Source: Dysidea avara (taxonomy: Eukaryota; Porifera; Demospongiae; Dictyoceratida; Dysideidae). Taken from it: a stretch of 64,000 nt of DNA. The notes under the pieces are model-generated. The model was not told the DNA's origin. It did no database searches and was given only the letters and a program-made list of their open reading frames with translations. The position numbers and the translations under genes were made by a program. The stretch spans positions 8,459,479-8,523,478 of the forward strand of contig NC_089278.1 of the NCBI RefSeq assembly GCF_963678975.1. Reading direction: 5' to 3'. Positions 10,536-22,567 of this stretch are shown here, one piece after another (positions within the stretch are counted from its first letter, which is position 1; each line of letters starts with the position of its first letter).

Positions 10536-13100
10536 GAGAATTCAAGAGATCAGCTAGAAATAAGAAACCTGTATAGAGATCAGCTACACACAAGTCACCC
10601 TGTAGAGAGATCAGCTAGAAGAAGTTACCTTGTAGGGAGTCCATGCAACTGTGGAAAGAGATAGTTCAGCTAGAAAAAATCACCTTGTAGAGTTCAGCTA
10701 CAAAGAAACCACCATGTAGAGAGTTCAGCTACAAACTAATCGCCCTGTGGAGAGATCAATAGAAGAAGTTACCTTGCAGAGAGTTCAGCTACAAAGAAAC
10801 CATCATGTAGAGAGTTCAGCTACAAACTAGTGACCCTGTAAAGACATCAGCTAGAAGAAGTTACCTTGAGAGAGTTCAGCTACAAAGAAACCATCATTTA
10901 GAGAGTTCAGTTTCAAACAAATCACCTGTAGAGAGTTCAGCTACAAACCAATCTCCCTGTAGAGAGATCAGCTAGAAGAAGTTATCTTGTAGATAGTTCA
11001 GCTACAAGCAAATCACCCTGTAGAGAAATCAGCTAGAAGAAGTTAACTTGTAGAGAGTTCAGCTACAAAGAAACCATCATTTAGAGAGTTCAGTTTCAAA
11101 CAAATTACCTGTAGAGAGTTCAGCTACAAACAAATCTCCCTGTAGAGAGATCAGCTAGAATAAGTTACCTTGTAGAGAGTTCAGCTACAAACAAATCACC
11201 CTGTAGAAAGATCAGCTAGAAGAAGTCACCTTGTAGAAAGTTCAGTTACAAAGAAACCACCATGTAGAGAGTTCAGCTACAAACTAGTCACCTTGTAGAG
11301 ACATCAGCTAGAAAAGTTACCTTGTAGAGAGTTCAGCTACAAAGAAACCATTCTGTTTAGAGCTCAGCTGCAAACAAATCACCTGTACAGAATTCAGCTA
11401 CAAACAAATCACCCTGTAGAGAGATCAGCTAGAAGAAATTACCTTGTACATAGTTCAGCTACAAAGAAACCACCAAGTAGAGAGTTCAGCTGCAAAGAAA
11501 TCACCCTGTAGAAAATTCAGCCACAAACAAATTGCCCTGTAGAAAGATCAGTTAGAAGAAGTTACCTTTTAGAGAGTTCAGCTACAAAGAAACCAATCTG
11601 TAAAGAGCTCAGCTGCAAACAAATCACCTGTACAGAATTCAGCTACAAACAAATCACCCTGTAGAGAGATCAGCTAGAAGAAGTTACCTTGTAGATCGTT
11701 CAACTACAAACAAATCACACTGTAGAGAGATCAGCTAGAAGAAGTTACCTTGTAGATAGTTCAGCTACAAACAAATCACCCTGTAGAGAGATCAGCTAGA
11801 AGAAGTTGCCTTGTAGATCGTTCAGCTACAAACAAATCACCCTGTAGAGAGATCAGCTAGAAGAAATTACTTTGTAGAGAGTTCAGCTACAAAGAAACCA
11901 CCATGTAGAGAGTTCAGCTGCAAAGAAATCACCCTGTATAAAATTCTGCCAGAAACAAATTGCCCTGTAGAAAGATCAGTTAGAAGAAGTTACCTTGTAG
12001 ATACTTCAGCTACAAGCAGATCTCCCTGTAGAGAGATCAGCTAGAAGAAATTCCTTGTAGAGAGGTGAGCTACAAAGAAACCATTCTGTAAAGAGCTCAG
12101 CTGCAAACAAATCACCTGTACAGAATTCAGCTACAAACAAAATCACCCTGTAGAGAGATCAGCTAGAAGAAGTTACCTTGTAGAGAGTTCAGCTACAAAG
12201 AAACCACCATGTAGAGAGTTCAGCTGCAAAGAAATCACCCTGTATAAAATTCTGCCACGAAGAAATTGCCCTGTAGAAAGATCAGTTAGAAGAAGTTACC
12301 TTGTAGAGAGTTCAGCTACAAAGAAACAAATCACCTGTACAGAATTCAGCTACAAACAAATCACCCTGTAGAGAGATCAGCTAGAAGAAATTATTTTTGT
12401 AGAGAGTTCAGCTACAAAGAAACCACCATGTAGAGAGTTCAGCTGCAAAGAAATCACCCTGTAGAAAATGCAGCCACAAACAAATTGCCCTGTAGAAAGA
12501 TCAGTTAGAAGAAGTTACCTTTTAGAGAGTTCAGCTATAAAGAACCACCCTGTAGAGAGATCAGCTAGAAGAAGTTACCTTGTAGATCGTTCAGCTACAA
12601 ACAAATCACCCTGTAGAGTGATCAACTAGAAGAAGTTACCTTGTAGATCGTTCAGCTACAAACAAATCACCCTGTAGAGAGATCAGCTAGAAGAAGTTAT
12701 ATACCTTGTAGAGAGTTCAGCTACAAAGAAACCACCATGTAGAGAGTTCAGCTGCAAAAAAACACCCTGTAGAGAACTCAGCCACAAACAAATTGCCCTG
12801 TAGAAAGATCAGTTAGAAGAAGCTACCTTTTAGAGAGTTCAGCTACAAAGAAACCATTCTGTAAAGAGCTCAGCTGCAAACAAATCACCTGTAGAGAGAT
12901 CAGCTAGAAGAAGTTACCTTGTAGATAGTTCAGCTACAAACAAATCACCCTGTGAAGAGATCAGCTAGAAGAAGTTACCTTGTAGATAGTTCAGCTACAA
13001 ACAAATCTCCCTGTAGAGAGATCAGCTAGAAGAAATTACCTTGTAGAGAGTTCAGCTACAAAGAAACCATCATGTAGAGAGTTCAGCTGCAAAGAAATCA
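10536..13100 (-). repeat. 31-bp satellite array, TCAGCTAC orientation
   Basis: Same monomer as the array at 1-2230 but inverted. Here a higher-order unit is clear. About four monomers cycle in order: AGAGAGATCAGCTAGAAGAAG, TTACCTTGTAGAGAGTTCAG, CTACAAAGAAACCACCATG, CTGCAAACAAATCACC. The cycle repeats many times between 10.9 and 13.1 kb with local deletions. Better-preserved monomers in this array suggest recent homogenisation. Confidence 0.95.
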
Positions 13101-13199
13101 CCACTGCCCAAATTTCAAGGTAATAGCTCTTTCCAATCTGAAGTTATCAATTGTCAAAGTTGGCAAATTGTGTGTGGAAGGCCCCTTTTCGCAAATCCA

Positions 13200-13368
13200 G
13201 TCACATATGTATTATATATATAATTTGTACATTTACTGATAAAATATTTAAAGTACATCTACTTCATCTTTTCTTCTTCCTGTAGTAAAGAAAAACAACA
13301 TAGGTTAAAAAAGTCCCAAAGCTGGCCATAGGCCGGCTTTGGGGTATACAAATACAAAAAGAAATGAA
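13200..13368. repeat. Conserved spacer between satellite and foldback
   Basis: Contains TATTATATATATAATTTGTACATTTACTGATAAAAT, TTCTTCCTGTAGTAAAGAAAAA and a small palindrome CCCAAAGCTGGCCATAGGCC(GGCTTTGGGG) before GTATACAAATACAAAAAGAA. The same spacer recurs next to the foldbacks near 18.08-18.26, 49.86-50.03 and 58.74-58.91 kb, so satellite, spacer and foldback travel as a unit. Confidence 0.8.
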
Positions 13369-13581
13369 ATCTAATCCAAAACAGCCAAGCTGTAAAAAAA
13401 GTGTGCGGCCCTCAGAAAGGCTATGGTGAAAAAAGATGTGAAATCCAAGGTGGCGGCCAAGAAATGGCTGTGATGGTAGGTTAATGGTAAAAATTTTAAG
13501 AACGACAATTCAGGTGAATTTTTGTGCCGCCTTTCTGAGGGCCACACACTTTTTTTACAGCTTGGCTGTTTTGGATTAGAT
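13369..13581. mobile_element. Foldback element copy, right arm truncated
   Basis: The left arm, ATCTAATCCAAAACAGCC through CAATTCAGGTGAATTT, is intact at about 165 bp. The right arm keeps only its terminal 45 bp (CTTTCTGAGGGCC...GGATTAGAT). The roughly 215-bp copy is a deletion derivative of the full palindromes at 50.03 and 58.91 kb. An ORF of about 70 codons runs through it only because every foldback arm happens to be open in that frame. Confidence 0.85.
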
Positions 13582-13645
13582 ATCATTAGTAAGATCTAAA
13601 CTGTTATACTGCTCCACATTGTGAAGACCTTATATTTATTTTTTG

Positions 13646-13800
13646 AAAGATATTGAATTAATTGAGAAGGTACAAAGACATGCTACTAAATTCATACTCT
13701 CCGATTACACTTCAGACTACAGAACTAGATTGACCCAACTTGGTATGTTAATTGCCATTGATATAATTATATTTACGAAATATCTGACATCCTTTTTTTC
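13646..13800 (+). pseudogene. Remnant of LINE reverse transcriptase C-terminal region
   Basis: An open frame reads ELIEKVQRHATKFILSDYTS then DYRTRLTQLGML, the conserved tail found after the reverse transcriptase domain of non-LTR retrotransposons in many marine animals (typically 'LEKVQRRATKFI...Y..RL..L.LLPL'). The match fades after about 50 residues, and neither the catalytic region nor a 3' end is visible. It is a short decayed fragment. Confidence 0.6.
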
Positions 13801-14079
13801 ATCAAATCACTTAAGGTTACGGAATAGTTTAAAATGCGTGGGCAGAACAAATTACAAAACCTGCTTTAAACCAAGCAGGGATAAATAATTTCAACAACTG
13901 TGTTGTGTTAGCAATACAACTAATTGTGCTTGTTTGTTTTTACTACAGAACAACGACTGTTCTTGGGTGTGTGGTCTACAATAGAGCGATGTTTTATAAA
14001 AACGTGCCGCCAAAAACCAGACTAACAGATTACTGAATCCTTATAATTTCAACACAAGTGGCTAAACAATTTAAATATC

Positions 14080-14228
14080 TAGGTCCTGTGGAAGCGATTT
14101 TTTAAGTTACTGGTTGTATAGACGTTTTATTGAACTTTTAGTAGTTTTTTCGAGTGAAACAAGCTCTTTGAAGGTATGTATCTGAGTCACTGGGAAGAAA
14201 CACGCCAAAAACGCTTCCACAGGACCTA
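14080..14228. mobile_element. Short MITE, TAGGTCCTGTGGAAGCG inverted termini
   Basis: The 17-bp perfect inverted termini (TAGGTCCTGTGGAAGCG at 14080-14096, complement at 14212-14228) include the flanking TA on both sides, consistent with a TA target duplication of the Tc1/mariner type. The interior of about 115 bp is non-coding. Confidence 0.8.
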
Positions 14229-14870
14229 ATAAATTTAATATACAATATCACTATACCCCAGAAAAGCCAATAGAGCCTACAGCTTTTGCTGTATTTGGCG
14301 GCGGAAAAACATGGTAGTGACAGCTGGAGCTGAGCGATGTCCGGGCTGGCTTACTTGTGTTACTACAACAAATTGTAGTGTTCCACCTGCCTCAAACTAC
14401 ACTGTAGCTACATAAAAACATTAAATATGAAGGGCTTCACCTTCATTTAAAACTTTTACGCTGCTAGACTGGTTTTATGGGCTTCTCAAAAAGTATCGAT
14501 AGGCATTCAAAATTTTGAACGATTGCCCGTGACTATACCGTAACCTTAAGACTCCTAAAGATAAGTTCAATATCTTGAACTATGTCAGTTTCAATACTAG
14601 ATCTTCTGGCACCAAACTACAACACAGTAGGCATAAGACTATCATGCTCCAAAATTTGAGCATTATACTTTTGAGCAGTGCTCAAAAATTCACCTATTAT
14701 GTTTTTGAGAATTGCCCATTATTCCCAAAATTATGCCACCATAATTGGCCAGTTTCTTGCTGTATCAGACCATTTTCGTTGATGTTTAAGCTTTAAAAAG
14801 TCTTGAATTCTTTAACTGGTTGCTGTTTAGAGTATTTTATTTCAATGTGATTGCTTTATTAGAGTATATA
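14229..14870. other. Intergenic, nothing recognised
   Basis: AT-rich DNA. The 73-codon ORF at 14575-14796 has no recognisable motif and poor coding character. Confidence 0.4.
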
Positions 14871-14871
14871 A

Positions 14872-14940
14872 TATCTAATCAAAAACAGCTAAGCTGTAAA
14901 AAAGGTGCGGCCCCCAAATAGGACATGGTGAAAAAAGATA
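14872..14940. mobile_element. Foldback fragment (one outer arm)
   Basis: TCTAATCAAAAACAGCTAAG through GGTGCGGCCCCCAAATAGG and ATGGTGAAAAAAGAT matches the outer 65 bp of the foldback arm only. The rest is missing. Confidence 0.75.
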
Positions 14941-14981
14941 AACCTAGGTAAACAGGAGCAGATAATTATAAGTACTGGGAA

Positions 14982-15320
14982 TCACTGTGAAAAAAGAGGG
15001 ATATAAGATGGTATTTCCAGTGGCTTATTGAATACAAAAAAGCTTGATATAACCTGTATTATACTAACAATCTCATGTAAGGCTCTAGTTAATGTGTTAA
15101 ACATACTGAAACCATATATGTGATGGTATAGTGTGGGAATTATACTAGATATAAACTATTTCAGATAATGTGGTAAATAAACTGAAACCATATATGTAAT
15201 AGTATAGTATGCATTATACTAAAGTATAACATGAGTATAATACAGGGTTTATATTAAAGCTTATTTGTATTCAATAAGCCACTGAAAATACCATCTTATA
15301 TCCCACCTTTTTCACAGTGA
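14982..15320. mobile_element. MITE with about 60-bp inverted termini (TCACTGTGAAAAA)
   Basis: The left terminus (TCACTGTGAAAAAAGAGGGA onward to GGCTTATTGAATACAAA) is repeated inverted at the right end with a few mismatches. The interior holds two copies of ACTGAAACCATATATGTRAT. About 339 bp, non-coding. The target duplication is not certain, possibly the AAT next to each end. Confidence 0.85.
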
Positions 15321-15339
15321 ATGCTGCTGCACAAGTGTA

Positions 15340-15815
15340 TATTCCGAATAGAGATCTGTGTGTGTTTAACATAAGCCACCTCTGCCTCCGGTCCAGCTTA
15401 TAAGCTCCTGATGCTATAGAGCTCCAACTATATAGGCATGCAGTGTATAGCGTGCTGTGGTCAGCAATGTATGTCTTTTGCTATATATAGGGTCCAGTTT
15501 TAACTTTCCATTTTCGGTTTCAGTTTTCAATCAGTTTCTATGACGCATATTCTTTGAATTACTTCAAGTTCACCATTATATTAACATTTTCTAGTTCTAT
15601 CTGTTATCTTTACCTATGTTTACTGTAGCTTACCTATGTTCATTTTTAGTTCACCTCACTGTCACCTCAGGTTTAACCGTCTTTTCTCCACATCTTTAAT
15701 GAATAAACACGTTTGCATGCAGGTATATATAGCTACATTGGCAATTGAAGTAAATTGTCTTATCTATACAATCTATGTACACTGTAGGTGCAGAAGGCAA
15801 TTCTATGGCAGCCTG
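15340..15815 (+). repeat. Copy A of a diverged local duplication
   Basis: CCGAATAGAGATCTGTGTGTG through ACAATCTATGTACACTGTAGGTG also occurs at 16.89-17.73 kb (copy B) in the same order: GCATGC near the middle, CAGTTTC tracts, TTCACCTCACTGTCACC, GAAGTAAATTGTCTTATCTA. The two copies flank the TTTACC-rich block. No coding sequence is recognised, and the ORFs here are low-complexity. Confidence 0.7.
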
Positions 15816-16009
15816 CAGCTGGATCTTTTTTTTTTTTGGTCTTCGACCTACAGCTAGGCTGAAGTTGCAATATTTACTCAACACGAATCGAGCGCTCAAA
15901 ATGTAGACTCGTTCGCTCGCCCGAGACTAGCCGAAACACGTCTCGGCTTTAATTAATCCGGGTCAAATCCGGGTCAGTGGGTCATCCGGGTCAGCAGTAG
16001 TGACCCGGT

Positions 16010-16620
16010 TTCAACGTTGACCCATGTCTACTCTGTTTACCCCAAATTTACTTGAAAATTCTACATCAGCTGCTGTACTGTAGTTCATGATCATATAGTA
16101 TGCAACAGTTTACCAGTTCATCCTTAGCTTAGTTTACACCATAATATATTCGCTGCAATATATTACAGTGTAACTCTGTTTACCTTATTACAAGAGTATA
16201 TATGTACCTCATGATTGCCATGGATGGTTTAATTTTTACTCCGTTCACCCCATCTTTAACTACCCAAGTGTACCCATGTTTACCTAACGTGTACTTTTTA
16301 CTCACATTTACCCATTTTTACCTTACTTTACCTGATGCATGTGTACCTATTTCAACTCATGTTCACCTTAGTTTACCCCTTCCATGTTTACCATGTTTTA
16401 CCCCACATTTACTTTTTATTCATATTAGTACTGTATTTCACCTCACGCATACCCATATTCACTCAGTTTACTCCATATTATGCAACATTGTATCCCATGT
16501 TTATTCTTTTTACCCCATGTTTACCTCATATTTAGTTAAACATTGAACTCAATTGTTCACCTGTTTGTTTAATATTTGTCTCAGTCACTGTGTTTACCAT
16601 GTTTACCTTGTTTACCAAGC
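16010..16620 (+). repeat. Degenerate short tandem repeat rich in TTTACC/CATGTTTACC
   Basis: The block contains many irregular iterations of ATGTTTACC, GTTTACCCC and GTGTACCTA. A second, shorter run sits at 17785-17870 directly before the foldback. The apparent ORFs (16202-16546 and 16335-16535, rich in Thr, Pro, Phe and His) are simply translations of this repeat. Confidence 0.8.
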
Positions 16621-16889
16621 TATACAGAAAAGGGGTCTGAAATCCATCATATCCTATATCTAGCCACATATGGAGAGAGACATATTTTAAGGTGAAAAGA
16701 TACTTAATTGTTATAACACTTTATTTTTTGGTATGTAAAATGTATATCTTTAAAAATACAGTGAGTGCATGGTAACAGTAAGATATTCAGACGCAACTGA
16801 TATGGTAGAAACTAAGGGAAAAGCAATAAACAATATTTTTTAATAATTAGGAGCAGATAAGTACTGAGTGTACAAATGCATATTTGAGT

Positions 16890-17735
16890 CCGAATAGAGA
16901 TCTGTGTGTGCGTTTAACATGCTTTTATTTTTTCTACAATCTCTATTCCCCATATTTTATTTTTACAATTATTTGTAGCTATACTTTTATATATAAATGC
17001 TTCTATGGATAACTAAAATGATAATAAGCTAGAGGCAATGGTGGTAATTGATATTACACATGTATGACAAGTCAGTCATCATGCATGTACAGTATAGCTT
17101 TTAAGTAGTCAGCTAGCTAATATCACAGCTCACAAACACCACTGTATTGTTTCCTTACAATTGAGTGTACTTTGTACTATCAGAAGTTTATGAACCACCG
17201 CTGGCTTTTAGACTCCTGGTGCTATACAGCTTTGATATATCCAACTATAGGCATGCATGCTGTGGTCAGAAATGTTTGGCTTTTGTATTACATGCACACT
17301 TGTGATTGGTTGCTAGCTATAATTCTTATCATAAGGATGGTCTTTGTACAAGTTTATAGCAATTTGGTTTTTCCAGGTTTAGCTTTCCATTTTCAGTTTC
17401 AGTTTCTACTGTTTTGTAACACATATCCTTTGAATTATTTCATGTTCACCTTATAGTTGTGAAATGTTAATCATGCTCTGATGTTTTCTAGTTTTATCTG
17501 TTATCTGTGCCCATCTTTACTTTAGCTTACGTATGTTCATTTTTAGTTCACCTCACTGTCACCCTATTTTTTCCATGTTTTCTCCACATCTTTAACAAGT
17601 AAACATCATAAATTCAAATTTATGATGTTCCTAATGTTTGCATGTATACGTAGTTATATATACGTTGGTAATTGAAGTAAATTGTCTTATCTAAAATCTA
17701 TGTACACTGTAGGTACATAGGCAATTCTATGGGGG
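16890..17735 (+). repeat. Copy B of the local duplication
   Basis: Diverged second copy of 15340-15815. It is longer because of insertions in the middle (17180-17460). The end matches well (GAAGTAAATTGTCTTATCTA, ATCTATGTACACTGTAGGT, GCAATTCTATGG). No gene is recognised. Confidence 0.65.
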
Positions 17736-17872
17736 AATGGGCCCCCTTGTTGAAAAGTTTTCAAGAATCGTAAGGGAAACATATACCCATGTTTACCTTA
17801 TGTGTACCTATTTTAACCCATGTTTACCCCAAGTGTACCCATGTTTACCTTATGTTTACTCATGTTTACTTT

Positions 17873-18078
17873 ATCTAATCAAAAACAGCCAAGCTGTAAA
17901 AAAGGGGTGCGGCCAAGCGGTACCAAATTCACCTGAATTGTTGTTATTAAAATTTTTACCATTAACCTACCATCACAGCCATTTCTTGGCCGCCACCTTG
18001 GATTTCACATCTTTTTTCACCATAGCCTTTTCAAGGGCCGCACTCCTTTTTTTACAGCTTGGCTGTTTTTGATTAGAT
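17873..18078. mobile_element. Foldback element copy, left arm truncated
   Basis: Ends are ATCTAATC and GATTAGAT. The right arm is complete (CACCTGAATTGTTGTTATTA through ACAGCTTGGCTG), while the left arm keeps only about 45 bp. The spacer with the CCCCAAAGCCGGCC palindrome follows at 18.10 kb and leads into satellite. Confidence 0.85.
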
Positions 18079-18261
18079 TTCACTTCTTTTTGTATTTGTA
18101 TACCCCAAAGCCGGCCTATGGCCAGCTTTGGGGCTTTTTAACCTATGTTTTTTTCTTTACCACAGGAAAAAGAAAAAGATTTTATAAATACTTTAACTCA
18201 TTCTGATTTTATCAGTAAATGTACAAATTATATATATATTTATTACATGTCAATTAATCCC

Positions 18262-20072
18262 CACAGGATAATTTGCAGCTGATCTCTCTACTGGGTGACT
18301 TGAAATGTAGCTGAACTCTCTACAGAGTGATTTGCGTGTACGTAGATGAACTCTTTACAGGATTCTCTCTACAGGGTGACTTGACTCTAGCTGAACTCTC
18401 TGCAGGGTTATCTGTTTGTAGTTGAATTCTCTACAGAGTGATTTGTTTGCAGCTGAACTCTCTACAAGGTAACTTCTTCTAGCTGATCTGTCTACAGGGT
18501 GACTTGTTTCTAGCTGGTCTCTCTACAGGGCAATTTGTTTGTAGCTGAATTCTCTACAGGGTGATTTATTTGCAGCTGAACTCTCTACATAGTGGTTGCT
18601 TTGTAGCTGAACTCTCTAAAAGGTGACTTCTTCTAGCTGAACTCTCTACAGGGTGATCTTTTCATAGCTGAACTCTCTACAGGATGATTTGTTTGCAGCT
18701 GAACTCTCTACATGATGATTTCTTTGTAGCTGAACTCTCTACAGGGTGATTTTGTTTGTAGCTGAACTCCCTACAAGGTAACTTCTTCTAGCTGATCTTT
18801 CTACAGGGCGATGTGTTTGTAGCTGAGTTCTCTACAGGGTGTTTGTTTGCAGCTGAACTCTCTACATGGTAGTTTCTTTGTAGCTGAACTCTCTACAATG
18901 TGACTTCTTCTAGCTGAACTCTCTACAGGATGACTTGTTTCTAGCTGATCTCTCTACAGGGTGACTTGTTTCTAGCTGAACTCTCTACAGGTGATTTGTT
19001 TGCAGCTGAACTCTCTACATGGTGGTTTCTTTGTAGCTGAACTCTCTACAAGGTGACTTCTTCTAGCTGATCTTTCTACAGGGAGATTTGTTTGCAGCTG
19101 AACTCTCTACAGAGGTATGTTCCTGAACCATTGTTGGTAGGTTTCAAAAAGTAGGTTTACTAAAACCTGCCAAAGATGGCTTGTGAACATACCTGGAGCG
19201 AGGCTCTACATGATGGTTTCTTTGTAGCTGAACTCAGTACAAGGTAATTTATTTTAGCTGATGTCTCTACAAGGTCACTAGTTTGTAGCTGAACTCTCTA
19301 CATGATGGTTTCTTTGTAACTGAACTCTCTACAAGGTGACTCCTTCTAGCTGATCTTTCTAGAGGGTGATTTGTTTGTAGCTGAACTCTCTACAAGGAAA
19401 CTTCTTCTAGCTGATCTCTCTACAGGGAACTTTGCTTGTAGCTGAACTCTCTACAGGTGTTTTGTTTGCAGCTGAACTCTCAACATGATGGTTTCTTTGT
19501 AGTTGAACTCTCTACAAGGTAATTTCTTCTAGCTGATCTTTCTACACGGTGATTTGTTTGTAGCTGAACTCTCTACAAGGAAACTTCGTCTAGCTGATCT
19601 CTCTACAGGGAGATTTGCTTGTAGCTGAACTCTCTACATGTGATTTGTTTGCAGCTGAACTCTCTACATGATAGTTTCTCTGTAGCTGAACTCTCTACAT
19701 GATAGTTTCTCTGTAGCTGAACTCTCTATAAGGTAACTTCTTTTAGCTGATGTCTCTACAAGGTCACTAGTTTGTAGCTGAACTTTCTACATGATGGTTT
19801 CTTTGTAACTGAACTCTCTACAAGGTAACTTCTTCTATTGATCTCTGTACAGGGCGATTTGTTTGTAGTTGAACTCTCTACATGGTAGTTTCTTTGTAGC
19901 TGAACTCTACAAGGTGATTTCTTCTAGCTGAACTATCCCTTTCCATATAGTTGCATGAACTCCCTATAAGGTAACTTTTTCTAGCTGATCTCTCTACAGG
20001 GTGAATTGTTTGTAGCTGATCTCTCTACAGGGTGCATGACTTGTTTCTAGCTGATCTCTATACAGGTTGCTT
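18262..20072 (+). repeat. 31-bp satellite array, GTAGCTGA orientation
   Basis: Well-preserved monomers with a higher-order cycle of CAGGGTGATTTGTTTGCAG, CATGGTGGTTTCTTTGTAG, AAGGTAACTTCTTCTAG and CAGGGTGACTTG types, the mirror image of the 10.5-13.1 kb array. A foreign segment of about 95 bp near 19110-19205 (GTATGTTCCTGAACC...AACATACC, itself partly palindromic) interrupts it. The array resumes for about 40 bp after the hAT-like insertion. Confidence 0.95.
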
Positions 20073-20080
20073 GTTTCTAG

Positions 20081-21369
20081 TAGTGTTGTTTTAGTTCTAA
20101 GGAACTAGAACTAAATCTAGTTTTAGTACAGCAATTTAATTCTAGTTCTAGTACACTAGAACTAAACTAAAATTGTGGTCTATTTTAGTTCTAAAACTAA
20201 AACTAAACTAAAATTCTTTCAAGTTTTGGTTCAAAAACTAGAACTAAACCAAAACCTTTAAAACTTTTAGTTCAAGAACTAGAATTAACTAAAAGGTTTC
20301 TCAAGCAATCCTACATAAAAGGGTGTTGTACACTATAACCACTTAACACTTTTCTTTGAAGATGGTGATGCCTGCAAATGCCTGCAAATGCTACCATAAA
20401 CATTGTCAGAGGAGGTTGGACATGCACACATGAGTGCATACATTTTGTATTGAAAGTTTAACCAAGTGTTCACGAAAGTTTTCACAAATACCATTCGAGA
20501 GTGCACTTCAAGTTTAGTCTATTCAGCCGGTCAACCCCATTCAACCCCACTACTCCAGGCACGTAAATTGATCTTGAAATCTACAGGATCACTTGTGTAA
20601 GCATTCGCTGGGTGGAATCCATGTGTAATACTATATAGGAATGCCATATGTACGTGTATTTAAACACAATGATTGTCGAAGAAAGCAATGTGCATGCTAA
20701 CAAAGCCTCTCAGAGTATTGAAAAAGAAGAGCGGATGCCGCTAGTTTGGCCTAATCAGAATCAAAAAGAGAATTAGAAACTCACACACCCGCCTTGCAAT
20801 AAGAATTTGCTGTTCATCTTAAGAAGCACAAGGTAACATAATGTGGATATTGCTAAACATTTCTTCTATCACTTACTCCTTGTCATATATAAGAATTACA
20901 CAATTAACAGAAATATATTTCAGAAGTGCTTGTATCGTGTCCAACCTCCTCTGAAACATTGCTATTCAGCATTAATTCTGCCTATTTAGGTTATTTAAGC
21001 TCAGTTCTATTAGAGCTTTTGTTCATTTGTGCACAATGGTAAGTGGAAATAGTGCTGAACATCAAAACACCAAATCTAAAGTTTCTGTAAGTCTAGGGGG
21101 TGCTACCAAGGTTAGTATATGTGAAGATATCTAACACTAAAACTAACACTAACTAAAATGAAACTAATACTAACTAAATTACAGAAATATGGGGTACCAG
21201 AACTAATACTAACTAAAACTTTGGTGGAATTGGGGTACTAGAACTAATACTAACTAAAACTTTGGTGGAATTGGGATACTAGAACTAAAACTAACTAAAA
21301 CTATGACAGAATTGGAGTACTAGAACTAGAACTAAACCAAAATGAATTTGCTGTACTAAAATAACACTA
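20081..21369. mobile_element. hAT-like non-autonomous element with 8-bp target duplication
   Basis: Flanked on both sides by GTTTCTAG (20073-20080 and 21370-21377), an 8-bp target duplication taken from a satellite monomer. The termini are inverted, TAGTGTTGTTTTAGTTC and the complement of GTACTAAAATAACACTA, fitting the YARNG start of hAT elements. Subterminal zones at both ends hold many ACTAGAACTAAA / TTTAGTTC repeats that could bind transposase. The central kilobase has no transposase ORF. Confidence 0.9.
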
Positions 21370-22065
21370 GTTTCTAGCTGATCTCTTGAATTCTCTTCAG
21401 GGTGACTGCTCTATTAGGATGACTGCTCTATTAGAGTATCTCGATCTCGCACTTGCTGCACCAAGTTGGATTTCTTGTTCTAACTCCGTGGCTTTAAGTC
21501 TGATTCTTCTACACCATTGAAGAGCCTTTCTAAGATGATTACTCCATCTATACAGCGATTTTCAAAGCATTCCCCCTAGCGGTTTATCTGGTAGGCGTGG
21601 CAAGTAGTCGTTTTTTATTAGCTAATCTCGATTGCATAATTGTTACACACTGTTGGTTTTTTCGTTGTATCTTCCTGGTTTTTAGCTCGATTTCTTTCAA
21701 ACCACAAAAGGTTTGAGGTTCAATAGTTAACCTAATTACCCACCGATTTTCAGCTTCTTCCCATACGCGGTTTACCCTGTAGGCGTGACAACATATCGGG
21801 TGTTATTTTTCGTGAATAATCGATCATAACTCTTTCCTGTTTATCGTATCCTAGCCAACGTTGGTACAGAGATGCGCCTTTATACCCCCCTTCTGTGTGC
21901 CAAATTTGCAGGCGATCGGATATGGCGTTCGCGTTTTATAGCAGTTTTTGTAAGTGTGCGAAAAGAGGAAGAAAAATAAGAAGAAAAAAAAAAACAATGA
22001 AGAAACTAAGCCAATTTTTGAAGTCGCATATCTCAGGAACGCGTGAAGCGATTTCGCTCTAATTT

Positions 22066-22520
22066 TTTTTTTTCACTTCCGGCTCTAATGGCACTCCCAT
22101 CCTCCCCGATCTCTAGCTAGAAGTTAAACCTAATTTAATTTATAAATGACAAAAAGCAGAAGAAAGAAAACTGAGCAGCTAAACCTACAGAGCCTACACA
22201 GGCCTACAAAAACACCGCATGGACCGCCAGCATACACACAGCAAAACCCCCGGACAGGGGCCTTAACAAGAAAGCCCTGCAGACTACTGACCAAACTGCA
22301 GGGAGTGGAAGCATGAAACAGAGTTCAACTCCCACAAAGGACTGCCAGGCAACAGGCTAAATAGATGTAAAAATGTCCGGGCATTGTGGCGCCACAGACA
22401 AACAGAGAGTTGCTCTAGCAGATGGCGGTATGCTAGGCCACGAGAAATGCCACTCCTGGTGGTTGTCCTCAAAGCAATATCCTGCAAGACAGGACGACTA
22501 GCAGCAGACCACAATTCCAA
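22066..22520 (-). mobile_element. 5'-truncated retroposon, poly(A) end and 15-bp target duplication
   Basis: ATTTCGCTCTAATTT occurs at 22051-22065 and again at 22521-22535. The uninterrupted arm has this target once, so it is a target duplication. On the minus strand the insert ends in a run of about nine A (poly-T on +). The 455-bp body has a 78-codon frame at 22284-22520 with no recognised domain. It is the 3' end of a LINE, or a retroposed transcript, of unknown source. Confidence 0.8.
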
Positions 22521-22567
22521 ATTTCGCTCTAATTTGGAATGTGGAGTGCTGAAGGTGGAGGGAGTCC

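Noticed and set aside
16202-16546. 114-codon Thr/Pro/Phe-rich ORF
   Set aside because: Direct translation of the irregular TTTACC/CATG repeat.
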